NCBI GenBank assembly: GCA_016748015.1
Contig: JAAOMT010000175.1
Span: forward strand, 105,395 to 169,394
DNA: 64,000 bases
Source of the DNA: Geosiphon pyriformis
Lineage: Eukaryota; Glomeromycota; Glomeromycetes; Archaeosporales; Geosiphonaceae
Reading direction: 5' to 3'
Under the pieces are notes generated by a model that had not been told where the DNA came from, did no database searches, and worked only from the letters and a program-made list of their open reading frames with translations. This document shows positions 32,996 through 45,594 of the stretch, in pieces. Position 1 is the stretch's first letter. The number at the start of each line of letters is the position of its first letter. The position numbers and the translations under genes are program-made.

Positions 32996-35900
32996 CTATA
33001 CACCTATACACACAGAAACCAAATTCCCAATATCTGAAAAAAATGGACAAAACTTACGAAACCCAAAACCAACTTCAAAAGTCTCAGCCACACCTAGCAA
33101 TCTAATTACACCAGCTGAAAAAACCATAGACAAACCAGAAACCAAAGTGAGAGTGAAGCCGTCACATAGAATCAAACCGTGCTTTTCCATAAACACCTGG
33201 TGCCTGGCGTGGACCAACCAAATGTTATCCCGAAATGCAAAACAAAACCCACGTACAAAATTCACAATTTTACTAGCCCCAACCTCAGAATTCTTGAAAA
33301 CCAAAACAGATTCACAATACCAATCATTGAAAACAAGGCCCTTATACAGAGCAGCACCAACTCCAACCTTGGAAATACAGGAATCCAACAGCTGTGAGAC
33401 ACACGAAGAAGACCGAAACAGACCAGAAAGAGCTGCCCAAGCCGAAGCATGTACGTCCAACAACTGGGCATGACCAGTAGCATTATAAGAACAAAAAAAG
33501 ACATGATCTGAGATCTTAACATCACCACAATACAAACACACTACACTGGAGTACTCCCTATCATACAAACACTTATGCACAGCAACTGGAAGCCGACGAT
33601 GAAGGGCCTTCATAAAGTAGGTCTGAAAGCCAACCATATGCACACTAGTGAAACCAACAGCCAAGTGAGAATCGGGATGTCATACCAGGGAAGACTTGGA
33701 CCAATTAATATCAGCACGCAAACTATCTGCCACAACCCAAGAGCCAGACCCAACCTCCCAGTGAGCACAATGAACTGAACAGAAAACATCATGAACAAAG
33801 TGTCTAGAATTACCAGAAACCACGGTACCACCCGCCTTCAGAAAACATTCACTGACCAAATGAGGTAGGTGCCAAGCAGAAGAAGTGGCCTCCTTAGTAA
33901 GTACATCAGCACGTTCATTGCCTGGGATGCCTGAATGACCCTTAACTTTAATCTAATTTACTTCTAAATTTTTGTGATAAATGATATTAGCTATGTGACA
34001 GCACTCAATCCAACAACGGTTCCTAAAATCCGGATAAACCAACAAAGACTCCAACTTGCATGCATCCATAGCAGCTTGGCTGTCTGAAAACAAGTCAACC
34101 AACCAAAAAGAGGAAACACACTCAAAAGCCAAAGCAATTGCCTGCAATTCCATCAGAGTAGAAGAAACCAAACCAGACACCCCAACACCCAAATCTGAGT
34201 TAATGTCCTTAAAGAAAGCAGCAGCACCTGCCTTCATGTCAACAATGCCTAGACTACTTAGAAACTTATCCGTATACACAGACAGGCAAGTGGTATCGAT
34301 GGTCAGCAGAGTGTCACAAACCACACCAAAACTATGAGACAAACGAACATCAGAACCAGCATGATCCTCTACAAAAGAAGAACAAATAGAAGGAGGAGCA
34401 ACACTACTGAGAAATTGAACGAAGAGATCAAACCACAAAAGGACTGAACCACGAGGGTCCAGCCTTTTCTAATGCTTGAAGATTCCTCAACTGAAAACAT
34501 CCCCACTACAGTCACGAAGTTGTTCCACAAAAGCAATCTCATAATGTCTAAGTGAAGAGACACACTTGAAAAAATAGTGTTCACCAAGAACCAGAGACAT
34601 AGGAGTACCATCCCGATGGCGAAAAACACAAGTCAAAAAGCCACCCAAAGATAAATTATACCCAGAAAAGATACGAACCACACCCGCCAAAAAATTATTC
34701 GAGAGACTGACACCAACACAAGCCAGAAACAGCAAGTGATAATGAGGACGCCAGCTGAGAACCTGGAGGTCATGAGACTTATGAGAAAACAAGTGACCCA
34801 AGACACCAGTGGAATTTGCAAAAGCAACAATAGAAGCTGATTTACTCTCAGCCTGGATTTGTTCAAAGGTCTTTAAATTGTACAAAGAGGGGTGATAAAG
34901 TGCATCACTGGGGAAATCATGTGACAACTCAGACTTAGACTTCAAGATCTTGCATACCAGAGCATCCCATTTATTACAAACACCAACAGAAATGAAACTG
35001 AACTGAGTCCTGTAGCTAATGATAGGGAAAAGAACTACAGACAACAAATATGCACACTGTTTGTCCGAAACTGTCTTCCTTAAAACAAGGTTCACGAAAA
35101 ACTGCACATCCGTCTGAGCTTTAGCCAAGCTAGGCTTTGAAAGACCCTCAGAAGACAAAAAGATACCTAGATAGCGATGAGATTCTCCCTTCTTGGTGAT
35201 AGAAATGGGTGAGCCACTAATAGTTAAACACAGGTCCATTACCCAGCAGTTGATAGGGATGACAACTGTCTTGTTGTTATTTATAGAAATGTTATTAAAC
35301 CTGAAAAATTCATTAGCAACATTAAAGATGTGTTGAGTAGCAGCCTGGCTGCTACCAACCCAAATAGTATCATCAATAAAAGCACCAGCAGCGAGAAAGA
35401 AAGTCAGTCCAGCTTGAAGATCTATTCGGCCAGTTTTGGAAATAAAATAAGAATTTAATCTGTAACTGCACATACTCTCCTGTCTCTTGACCTTGCACAA
35501 AAGTAAATTATAAAAAATACACCAGAGAAGGGGCGAGAAAACTTCTCCCTGATCCAGCCCATCATGAACACAATACTCATTAGTTAAGCCAAAGTCAGTC
35601 ATCACTCTGTTGACGCGACCATTGTGAATACTGCCAAAAAATCTAATAAACCTGTCACATATCTTGATCCTGACCAGACTCCTCCTAAGATGTTCTCAAC
35701 CAACTGAGTCATAAGCTTTGCGCATGTCTTGTAAAACCAGCTAAAGTTCACAGTTCTTTTTTAAGGCATCCTCAACCACAGAACTAATAGCAAAAATGGG
35801 AGATTGCATCATCATACCTTTCAAAACAGAAAAATTATTTCCACAAAGGACCTCAAAAGTGCTGCAAGCCAATGAAATTCTATCTGAAAGGATCTTGGAA

Positions 35901-37723
35901 AGAATTTTGTGGGCTGTTTCAATTAAAGCTATAGGATGAATGTTCGTAAAAACTCCCTCCCATTCATATGGTTTAGGAATCATTGAAACCCAAGCTTTTC
36001 TTTATGGCCCAGGAACTGATTTACCAACCAAACAGGAATTCAAAAGCACCAAAAGCATATCCAAAACCAATTTGTCACAATGTTTTCACAATTCATTGGA
36101 GATACCAGAAAGACCAGCTGTCTTTCCATTAGGAAGATCCTTGACAATAGTCAACAATTCATCTAAACTAATCAAACACATAACATCAGAGAAAGCACCA
36201 TCGAACACATAATCCAGAGGTTGATATTGGCAGGCCCAATCCTCAGAGATGTCAGATACCACCTTATACTTTCTGGTCTATTCCTCCATAATTTTGTCTA
36301 CCTTAGATTTAACCAAATCAGGCTCTAAAACCAACTCATCTTCTACAACCAGATGATCTAAGACCATCTTGCGAAAAAGATGCTCCAAAATGCTCCTAAT
36401 GATGTGACCCTTGTTCAGCTCAAAACTTTCCATTCTCTTATCAATAGCCTGCTTGATCGAGGACTCCTCAGCGCACTTGAATTCCAATAATTTGGAAGAG
36501 TGGTACAATTTCCTTGCTTTGGCCAGCGCAAAACAAATAAGATCAAAATTAGAACCTAAAAGAAACAGAGACTTAACCACTGATGCATCTGGAGAGTCGA
36601 GTCTGTGCCACACTTCCAACAAAGAAGCAAAACCATCACTAGAATCCAAACGCAAAGCCTTAACCAACTTAGAAACCAGCAGCTCCAGCTTGTAAAACCT
36701 AGAGGAAGTTTTGGTAAACACACCATCAAAACCTTTGAACCATTTTTTTTTAAATGTACCACCCACTGAAAGAACCATAATCTTGCGAACAATGTCTCAC
36801 ATAGTGTCCATATCTGAAAACCTTACTGCCACACCAAAAGCATCCGAGAACATAGAGACATTAGCAGCTGAAGCATCTTTGAACTCCAACCACCTAGCTT
36901 CATTGGCACTTTTGATGTTAAACTTCCAATGATCTCTATTCACTTGCGTGCAAAAAGAATTCAAGTGCATATCCAAAAGTCCACCCAAACCCAAAGACAC
37001 TGAAACAGCTTGATGGTCCATGTCAAAATGCTCACTGACATTTAAAACCCCACGATTCACTATTGTATTGACCAGATTCAGGGAAACAAACACGTAATCA
37101 ATTGTTTTTTTAACACCTCTAGAATTTTCCCAAGTGGGTATTTTTGCAGCTGGGCTACTGACTAAAGAATTGACCAGACCCAAATCAAAGCATTTTTTGA
37201 AACTCACACTCTTATGAGAACTGTCTTCATTAAAATCACCCCCGAGAACGACAAAAGAAGATTTGTTAACAGCCCTCGCAATAAGAGAGTTGATCTCATC
37301 AGCCTGAGAAAACCGTACCACCGAAGAAGCACCAGCGTAAAGCCCCAAAATTGACACTGAGAGTTTATTCTTGAAAAGTAATTTAATAGACAGAAGCCAG
37401 CCAGGCACTTTAGAAATCTTGCACACATGCTTTGCCAAAGAAGAGTCCATGACAACCACCACACCAGCACCCAGATATTCAGAATCCAAACCAGAGGTAA
37501 ACACCCAAACACCATCAAATCTGTTGATGATCCAGGAACGAACTTTATCCTTCAACTTCATCTCAGTAAAAATAGAAACCAAATTGCCCATGTCTTTGTG
37601 CCAACAAACTATATCATCCTGCTTTGCAGGATTGTTCATTCCCCTAATATTGCACATGGCAATTTTCCAAATATAACTGGTCATTGAGATGAGAAAAAGA
37701 CCAGAGGACCCGAACCAGCACAC
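32996..37723 (-). pseudogene. ORF2 of LINE-B: APE endonuclease, RT, RNase H, zinc motif
   Basis: Endonuclease (37723-36797): TEMKLK (catalytic Glu), GGDFNED, TIDYVFVS and DMDHQAV. RT (about 36300-34490): KTAGLSG, LIETAHKILSKIL, a GLDQGEVFSPLLW block and an intact AFIDDTIW catalytic motif (about 35350). RNase H (about 34300-33900): SVYTDKF (T-D-G-S altered), ELQAIALA, FSDSQAA, KVKGHSGIPGNERAD. C-terminal CLYCGDVKISDHVFFC (about 33490-33540), like zf-RVT. Nonsense codons fall almost only at Trp (TGA at 36794, TAG at 36277, TAA near 36014); the frame is otherwise largely kept. It would nick target DNA and prime reverse transcription there. Apparent plus-strand frames opposite it (for example 32949-33473) are shadows. 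Confidence 0.92.
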
Positions 37724-39551
37724 ATCTGCTCTAACTTTACCAAAATCAAGCCAATGGAGGCATCGAGGGCAACCAACTTTGACTCTAAAACGCCAACTTT
37801 AGAAGTTAGCACCTTGGAACTGCTCAGACCCAATTGAGAATTGTCATTGCCAGAAGAGAGAAAAGTAGGCTGAATCAAAGAAACATCTAATACCATGTTG
37901 AAACCCAAGTTAGAGTCAGCAACCATAAGAGAATCAGAGATGGATGGGTGAGAAGTACCCACAGAAGGAATCACACTAGAAGGAGGAGCCGAAGGCACCA
38001 AACTGAGATTGTCAAGATGATGAAGAATGTTCAAAATTTGATCAGATAAGAGCTCCACAGAGTGTTCCAGATGTGCCAAATGTGTACCCAAGGGGAAATT
38101 AATCATAGAAAAAGGGAGAGGGGTACCACCAGAACTTAAAGCACCAAAGGGCAGAGAACCAGAACCAGAGCCATCATGAGAACCATGAGAGGCTGAAATG
38201 ACTGAGACCACTTGGGCCCAGGATTTGCCTCCAAAAGCAACAGAACGAGAGATTGGAATCTTTTTTTTAGCATATAATTTGGCCAACTATAGACGAGTAT
38301 CCAAGTTAGCAGGCTTTTTAAATGACTTGGGTGACTGAGAAGCTGACACAACCCCAGCATTACATTCCAAGGCAGAATGACCAAACTTCTCACACTGTTC
38401 ACAGCGAACTAAATCCAATCTAGCCCATGAGAGTTTTACACTACCAAAGATTGGCTCCATGTGAAAAGCTGATTCCATAGCTTCATTAGATTCAAAACAG
38501 ACCACAACACAACAAAACCTATTGCCAGTTTCCAATGAACAATTAATGATGCAAGTTTTTCCACCAGCCTTCTCCAAAAAATTGCCAAGATTGTGTGCAG
38601 TTGTTCCCACTGGCAAAGTAAACAACAGCGCTCTAAACCGATCTCTTGAAGCCCATGTATCACGATCTCCCACAGCCATGGCCACACGAACCAAATCTTT
38701 CCCAATTAGGAACAACCATCTTGAAGTCAATTGCACAGCCTGATCTGAAATGGCAAATTCTACCACAGCCTTTTGCCACATACTGACCAACTGGATTTTG
38801 ATTGACTTAATTTGCCCAAACTCAGAAACTGTGACAACGATCATTTCTTTTGGCATATCCATGGGAATTTCTTTGATCACCACAGCCCAATCTAAATGAA
38901 GCCCTTTTTTCTTTACATCATTATTTATGACAATCCCTTCTTGTTTGGCCAATGACACAGCTTTTCTTATGCTCTCCTTAGATGTAAATGTTGATCAGAT
39001 GATCCCTTCAAATTTTGAAGGGGTAGTGGCCCCCCAAAACCATTGATTCCTGAAAATAATCTTCTTATAATCTAAGTTTTGGCCATTGCCAATTTCCTTT
39101 TTACAGCTGAAAGATTGATGTCCAAAGCAAAAAATTTTTTCACAGACACCTCAATCTGAGTTTTAATGACTTTAGGATCAATTCACTTTTTATCCAGAGG
39201 AATAGACACATGAGAGGGAAGCACAATTTCATTATCATCCATAGTGAAGTCAGGAGAGCCAAGTAGAGAACCAAACATTGTGCTAGTATTAACATGTTTC
39301 GCCTTAAGAGTAGTTGCAGCTGAACCCAGAAGAGATCTTTCATGTACGCCTGTTATGCCAACATCCTCATCATCACCAGACAGACTATCCACATCAAAGT
39401 ACACACTAGCACCAGACCCAGATTTACTCAAAGAGATATCTCTCTCATCACCAGAATGTTTAACATTGCCAAGAACCACCCTTTTTTTTTGAGCAAAAGA
39501 ACCACCAGCAGGACCATGGAAAGCACTTTTGAGTGCCTTTTTTTTTGACAT
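37681..39551 (-). pseudogene. ORF1 of LINE-B: RRM-like segment and zinc knuckle
   Basis: A likely start is the ATG at 39551 (MSKKKALKSAFHG). An acidic/Ser-rich N-terminus runs to about 39183, where the frame is interrupted. An RRM-like block (VVIKEIPMDMPKEMI; IKIQLVSMWQKAVVEF) lies at about 38880-38745, a CCHC knuckle CEQCEKFGHSALEC at about 38370-38411, and a C-terminal stretch with heptad-like SKVGVLESKLVALDASI near 37760. It ends at 37681. ORF1 proteins bind the element RNA. The stop overlaps the ORF2 start by 43 nt. The N-terminus differs from that of LINE-D. Confidence 0.85.
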
Positions 39552-39700
39552 ATTACTGCCCAAAGCAATCTTTAAATCCACGACGAAGAGGTTATTGTTT
39601 AAGGAAATGTTGAAAGAAAACTAACAAGAAAAAAAATAAAAAACTTCTTTTTCAGAAAATGTGCTTTTTTGAGAATTTTTGGAGGTAAGAAAAAAAGAAG

Positions 39701-40624
39701 TTTTTTTTTTAAAAAATCTTATAGTATTTGGATTTCAATAAAACTCAATCTTAAAAAAAAAGTTATGTTATCAGTTAAAATTTGAGATATTATTTAACAT
39801 AAAATTATTTTTATAATTCTTATTATTAATTAACACATATTATTGTTTTAATTTATTACTTATTATTTTATCAAATTATCTAAATTATTATTTAATTAAT
39901 AACTTAATTTATATAAAACACAAATATAATTAAATTATAACAATCAGATTATATAATACACTAAACTATATAATAGTCAAAATTTGTTGAAATATTTAAT
40001 AATTTGACAAAATAATTAACAATTTACTGAAATAATTTATAATTTGCAAAAATAACTTATAATTTAACAAAATATATTTTTAGTTTACCAAAATATTAAA
40101 AAAAAAATGTTAAATTATAGAATAATATTATAAAAAATTATATAAAAAAAGAGTTTTTTTCTTTAAAAAAATATATTTTTGATCAAAAATATCTTAATTA
40201 GAATTAATTTTACTTTAGAATTAATACACAGTTTTTACAAATCAATTTAATAAAAATTATTTTAAAATTCAAAATTTTTAAATATTAAATATTTAAAATT
40301 AATTTTTTAAAATTAACATTTAAAATTAATTAGCTACTAATTTTAGTAATTGTTAATAACTTCTAAGCCTAAATTTGACATAATTTTTTTGACACATTTT
40401 TTTAGTTTTTTTTTTTTTATATTATTGAATAATTTATAATTAAAATTTCTTATAAAAAAATTAACTTTTGTAAAAAAATAACTACATATTAATTGAAAAG
40501 TTTACAGATGAAATTTTTATGTAAAAAAGTTAACTTTTATTACAAAATAACTATACAAGTAATTAATACAAAATTGATTATTTTATTATAAACTTAATAG
40601 TATATACAGTTTAAAATATTCTTT
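39701..40624. other. AT-rich stretch between LINE-B and LINE-C, no gene seen
   Basis: About 0.9 kb of very A+T-rich, low-complexity sequence with short repeats (AATTTAAAATTAAT type near 40270-40330; AATAATTTATAATTTG type near 40020-40080). No coding motif or RNA gene was recognised. Confidence 0.55.
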
Positions 40625-42990
40625 TTATTAGTGATTTGCCCATCACTATTACCAAAAAGGGGAATCTCATTGGTATTTGGGTATTTTTTTTTTGACTGAG
40701 GGTCTTTCAAAGCCTAGTTTGGCTAAGATGCATTCAGATGTTCAGTTTTTTGCCAATCTGGTTTTGAAGAAAGCTGTGTTAGATAAATAGTTCTTATATT
40801 TAATGTTGGCAGTTCTTTATCTTATTGTTAGCTACAGAACACAGTTTAGCTTTGTTTCTATTGGTGTGTGCAACAAGTGGAATGCTTTGATTCATAAGGG
40901 CTTGAAACTTAAGTTTGGTCTACTGCTCGACTTTTTTGGTAATACCATTCACCATTCTTTTTTTTATGATTTGAAATCCTTTTCACAAATTCAATCTGAG
41001 AATAAGATTGCTTTACTTGTTAGCTTTGTGAACTCTGGTGGGATTTTGGGTCACTTATTTTCTTACTGGTCTTATGACTTGTAAGTTCAGTGTTGGCACC
41101 CTGTTTATCCATTGGTTTCTCTTGTTCATACTTGTGTTAATGCTTCTGATAATTTTCTGGCAGGCATAGTTCATATTCTTTTTGATTGTAATTTGTCTCT
41201 TAGTGGCCCCATGACCAGTTTTTTTTGGTTTCATGATGGGATGCCCATGTCTGCTGTTCTGAGTAAGTTGAAATTTATTAAGTTTCTCCCTTTTCTTTGG
41301 TGGTATGGTATTGCATTTGTGGATCAACTTTGTGATTATCATGGTGCTGTCTTTGATTGGTATATCTTTAAATGGTAGAAAAAATTGAATTCCCATGGCC
41401 CTGTTCTAGAGTGGTTTAAGTTGTTTACTGTATTTCTTACCAATATGACTTGCTCTTTGGCTCATTCCTTGGCTATGTGTAATATTGGTCTTTTGAACAT
41501 TCTTAAGTTTAGTAACTTTGTGTCTATTTGTGATTGTCTTTCACAAATTGATACTGGCATTTTATCTGTGTACACTGATGGATCTTTGAAGAACTTGGGC
41601 ACAGTCAACTATAAGGCTGGTGCTGTTGCCTTTTTTAAGGACATTGGTTCGGGTTTAGGTGTTGGTATGTCAGGTTTGATGTCTTCTATTCTGGTGGAAT
41701 TGCAGGCTATTGTATTGGCTCTGGAGTGTGTTCCCTTATCTAGTTCTATTTGCTTGTTTTTAGATAGTCAATATGTTTTGGATGCTTGCAAGTTGGAATT
41801 GGGTCTAGTGTGTCCTAACTTTCATAATTAGTGTTGGGTTGAGCATTATCATATCTTCAATGCTATTTACAATAAGAATTTGAGGGTCAGTTGGCACAAA
41901 GTAAAGGGTCACTCTAGTGTTTCAGAGAATAAGCGTGCTGATATGATTGCTGGTACCACTTCTCTTTTAGGTTGGTGTTTTTCTCCTCACTTGAATGAGC
42001 ATTTTATTGTGGCTAATGGTAATATAGTTTCTGGCAATTTTAGACACTTTGTTCATGATATTTTTTGTTTTAATTGTTATGTATGTTGGGAGGTTGGTTT
42101 TGGTTCTAAGTTTTTGGAAAGTAGTTTGCTTTCTGAGGTTGACTGAGTCTGCTTTTTATTGGTGTGGCATCCTGATATGCACATGGCTGCCAGTTTTACC
42201 AGCTGGCCCTCAACTAATGCATGCACTTACTTTATGAAAGCTTTGCATTATTGCCTACTTGTAGCTGTTCGGAAGCATCTTTATAGTAGACTTTATCCCA
42301 GTGTATTGTGTTTATATTGTGGTAATATGGAAGTTTCAGATTATGTATTCTTTTGTAAAGCTAACAAATCTGCTTGCCATCAGTTATTGGGCTCTCACAT
42401 GAATTCTTGGAAGGCACTTTCTAATTCCACTCATGCTTCTTTGTGTATGCTACAGTTGTTGTCATTTTGTACTTCTGGTTCCTCTATGTCTATGGCTCTC
42501 TTTAAGGGTTTTGTTTTTGATGATTGGTTCTGCGAGGCTGTTTCCATTTTCCATGATCCCAAGTTAGCTGGTTTGGAGATTGTTAAGTTTGTGTGCTCTT
42601 TCAGTATGGCTTTTAGAGATGATATATAGTTGGTTTATGCCAAGCATTGCGCCTATATAGAAAAAAATAATTTGATTCCTCCTAATGATTTGACTCTCAT
42701 TTCGGTTTCTGGCTTGTCTTTGGGGTTTTCTGCTGGTGTGGTAAAATTGCTTAACATGGCTGATGCTTTTAGTATACATTTCGGCTTTTGCAAATCTTGT
42801 TCATTTTTCTTAAGCCTTGGTAGTTCAGTATCAGTTTATATAGCTGCATAGTGTTGTTCTGATTGGCTCAAGTGGCTGGTCATGTGTAGAAAATACATGA
42901 TTCACACCTAGTTTAGATCATTTTTTTTATGTATGACACTAGGCTGTGTTTAGATCTTACTTGTTAAATAATAATAATAAAATATATATA
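40625..42990 (+). mobile_element. LINE-C, 5'-truncated LINE (RT end to 3' tail), plus strand
   Basis: It begins abruptly within RT (LISDLPITITKKGNLIGI) and runs through TEGLSKPSLAK (about 40696), SYRTQFSFVSIGVCNKWNAL (about 40830), RNase H with an intact YTDGSLKNLG (about 41570), ELQAIVLALE (about 41698), FLDSQYVLDA, KVKGHSSVSENKRAD (about 41901), then CLYCGNMEVSDYVFFC (about 42308-42355) and the C-terminus at 42851. A conserved 3' tract follows, with the tail TTAAATAATAATAATAAA (about 42964-42981). It contains a few stops (for example 41083, 41829, 42144, 42627). 5' truncation is normal for LINE insertion. Confidence 0.9.
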
Positions 42991-43544
42991 TATAAAAATA
43001 TTTTTAAAAAAAAATTAGCTTATTAAAAGTTTATTAACTTTTATTAACAACAAAATTAATAACAAAATAGTATTAACAACATCAAAAAAAAATCTTTAGT
43101 AATTTTAGAAATAATAGATTAAATTTTTTTAAATGAATTTTTGTTAATTATTACATTACTTTTTAATGATAAAATAACTAAATTTTTTAATACATTAAAC
43201 AAAATTTCAAGACATTATAATAGTAATATTGTTAACTTACTATTGGTTTTATTATATTTTTATTTGGTTTTTAAATTAGTATTTGCTTAGTAAAAGTATA
43301 TTTAAGTTTTTATAATTCTTAAGTTTTATAATTAAAAAAATATTTTAACTAATACTTATTTGATAATATTTGTTTAAATTGCTCATAAAAAATTTTAAAT
43401 TAGATATTAAATACATGTAATAATTTTAATGTTTTTTAGAATGACAATTTTTCTGTTTTTAAAAATACTTCAATTTTATTACCAATTTTTGCTATTGGTT
43501 TTGTTGTAAAAAATATTAATATTGTGAATATAACCTCGTCAATT
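42991..43544. other. AT-rich spacer between LINE-C and LINE-D, no gene seen
   Basis: Low-complexity A+T-rich sequence without motif or long frame. A TA-dinucleotide run starts it (about 42980-42995, tail slippage of LINE-C). Confidence 0.5.
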
Positions 43545-43573
43545 TCCTAACACAAAGAGAGCAAAAGATAATT

Positions 43574-45594
43574 TTGAAGAAATCCCTTTTTTTTTCCCTC
43601 TTCCCTCAATCTCTGTTAACTATTTCTTCTAACTTATCTTTATTTGTTGTAATAGAGCTGGTAGGCTCATCTGCTGGTGGTTCTGGTTTGGGTTTGGCTG
43701 GTTTGGGGACCTGCCAGAGTGCTAAAAACAAGTGTGTTAATATGGTCTACTCTCATGGTGTATCTTATAAGAAGCCTAAAAAGCCTGCAACTGGCGTTTT
43801 GGTTGAGTCATCTGCTGGTCCTTTATATTTAGAAGATTTGGGTGGTAATAATGGTAAGCTGGCAGTGTCTTGGGAAAGCAGAATGAATAGCGTTTCTGGC
43901 AGTGTAAGTGGTCTTTTGGATGTTGAGAACTTGAGAAACTTGGTTGCTAAAGAGACAAGCTACATTAATTCAGGTGAGGACAACAAAATGAACAAGACTA
44001 CACCGTGAAGGACTCACACTCAGATGTATGTGTTGGAACAATCTCTTAAGGCACCTCTATTTGCTACTATAAATGATGACGATGACAATTCTGTGTTGCC
44101 GCTTTCTAAAATCAGTGGGTTCAATCAGCTGCCCTCTTCTAAATCACATGTTCTCGAGAGTCGTAATTTCAGACCAGTGAAATTGTTTGCTTTGGATGTG
44201 AATTTGTCAGCTGTTTCTGGCAGGACTAATAGTGATAAGCTTATTTCAATCAAAAAAATTTTTTACAAATTGATGGTTTTGGGAGAGTTTCAACTCCTTC
44301 AAAATTTTCTGGTATTATTTGTTCAACTTTCACAAGTGAGTCTAGTTTAATTAAGGCCAGAGAAATGACAGTTCATAAGAAAATTGTTGTTAATAGTAAT
44401 CTCAAAAAAGCAAACATTTGTTTGAATTGAGAAGTGATCATTAAGGAGATCCTAGTTGATTTTCCAAAGTTGGCTGTGGAATCAGTTTTTTCTAAATTTG
44501 GCAAGATTGTTTCCATCAGGATGCAATTGATTGGTCTTTGGCAAAAGACCCTGATTGAATTTGAGTCATCAAAAGTTGTCAGTTTGGTCACTTCTAAGTG
44601 GTCTGTTCTTGTGGGAAAGAATTCAATTCGTGTAGCACTGGTTGTCAATGATAAACAAATGTGGGTGTCAAGAGATTGTTATTGGGCTTTGCTCTATACT
44701 CTTCTAATTGGTACTTTAGTCTATGATCTGTCAGATTTGTTGGTATTATATGGTGGAAAAACTTGTTTCATTGGCCACAATTCTGGTTCATATGTCCGTG
44801 ATTAGTGTGCAATCATTTGTTTTGAGAATGAGAATGCCAGATTGGCTGCTATTAGTACCATTCTAATTTTCAAGAATGTTAGTTTGTGTTGGGCTAGTCT
44901 TGTTTTGGCTAACTGTACCAAGTGTGAACAGTTTGGTCATATTACTACCAACTGTCCTGTGGGTGGAAGTTCTGGTGTTTGTGAAAAGAGGGTGGTTTCT
45001 GATCAAGATTGGGTTTATCTGGCTGGTATATATAAGAAAAAGTCAGCTTCTATTGCTCATCCAGTTTTGTTTGGTGGCAAAACATGAGCCCAAGTTGCTA
45101 GTGACACTTCTTTCCATGTGTCTCTTTCTGGTTCTTCTGGTTCTGATTTGTGTTCTGGTTCGGTTCCTCCTTCAGTAGTCTCTGATCATCTTGTTGTTTT
45201 CCATTTGAATGATTGTTTGGCAGTTTTGGAACACTCTTTGGAGCTTTTGGCTGACCGTGTTTCTGGCATCCTGGTTAGGTTAGATTCTTTTGGTGTGGTT
45301 CCTTTGGTTCCTTCTTCCCTGGCCCCCCCTCCTGTTGTTTCTGCAGCTTTGAGTTCTGAAGTGGATTCAGATATGATTGTGGACAATGCTTTGAGTTCTT
45401 CTGATATTACTCCCCCTGTTACTATTGATGCTGTTGTCAACCTCAGCACTAGTAGTTTCAAGATTCTTACTGCCAAGGTGGGCGGTTTGGAGACGAAATT
45501 GGTTGCTTTGGAGGCTTCAGTTGGTTTGGTTTTGGATAAGTTGAATCTTCTGTGCTCTGGTTCAGGTCTGTTAACTCCCATGTCATCTCAATAA
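43574..45594 (+). pseudogene. ORF1 of LINE-D
   Basis: Open pieces 43574-44008, 44024-44350, 44434-44805, 44842-45087 and 45118-45594. In order they carry a Ser/Gly-rich N-terminus unlike LINE-B, the VKLFALDVNLSAV block (about 44185), an RRM-like part (IIKEILVDFPKLAVE, MQLIGLWQKTLIEF), the knuckle CTKCEQFGHITTNC (about 44919-44960) and a C-terminus with LEHSLELLADRVSGIL and LETKLVALEASVG. The real N-terminus may start inside 43574 and is uncertain. It binds RNA in the family. Confidence 0.82.

Larger units (their letters stand above)
32859..39700 (-). mobile_element. LINE-B, near full-length non-LTR retrotransposon, minus strand
   Basis: About 6.8 kb, with ORF1 (39551-37681), overlapping ORF2 (37723-32996), a conserved 3' UTR and a TAAA-type tail (plus-strand TTTA repeats 32859-32883). 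CpG is frequent, unlike in all gypsy copies, and open frames are long, so it is the youngest-looking element here. The domain order APE endonuclease, RT, RNase H, zinc motif places it near the Tad/I-like LINEs of fungi. The 5' end is approximate (about 39690); no target duplication was found. Confidence 0.92.

Noticed and set aside
32949-33473. A 174-codon plus-strand open frame with a high Pro/Thr/Ser content
   Set aside because: It lies opposite LINE-B ORF2, whose minus-strand translation shows RNase H-to-zinc-motif homology with four other LINE copies. The plus-strand frame has no such support.
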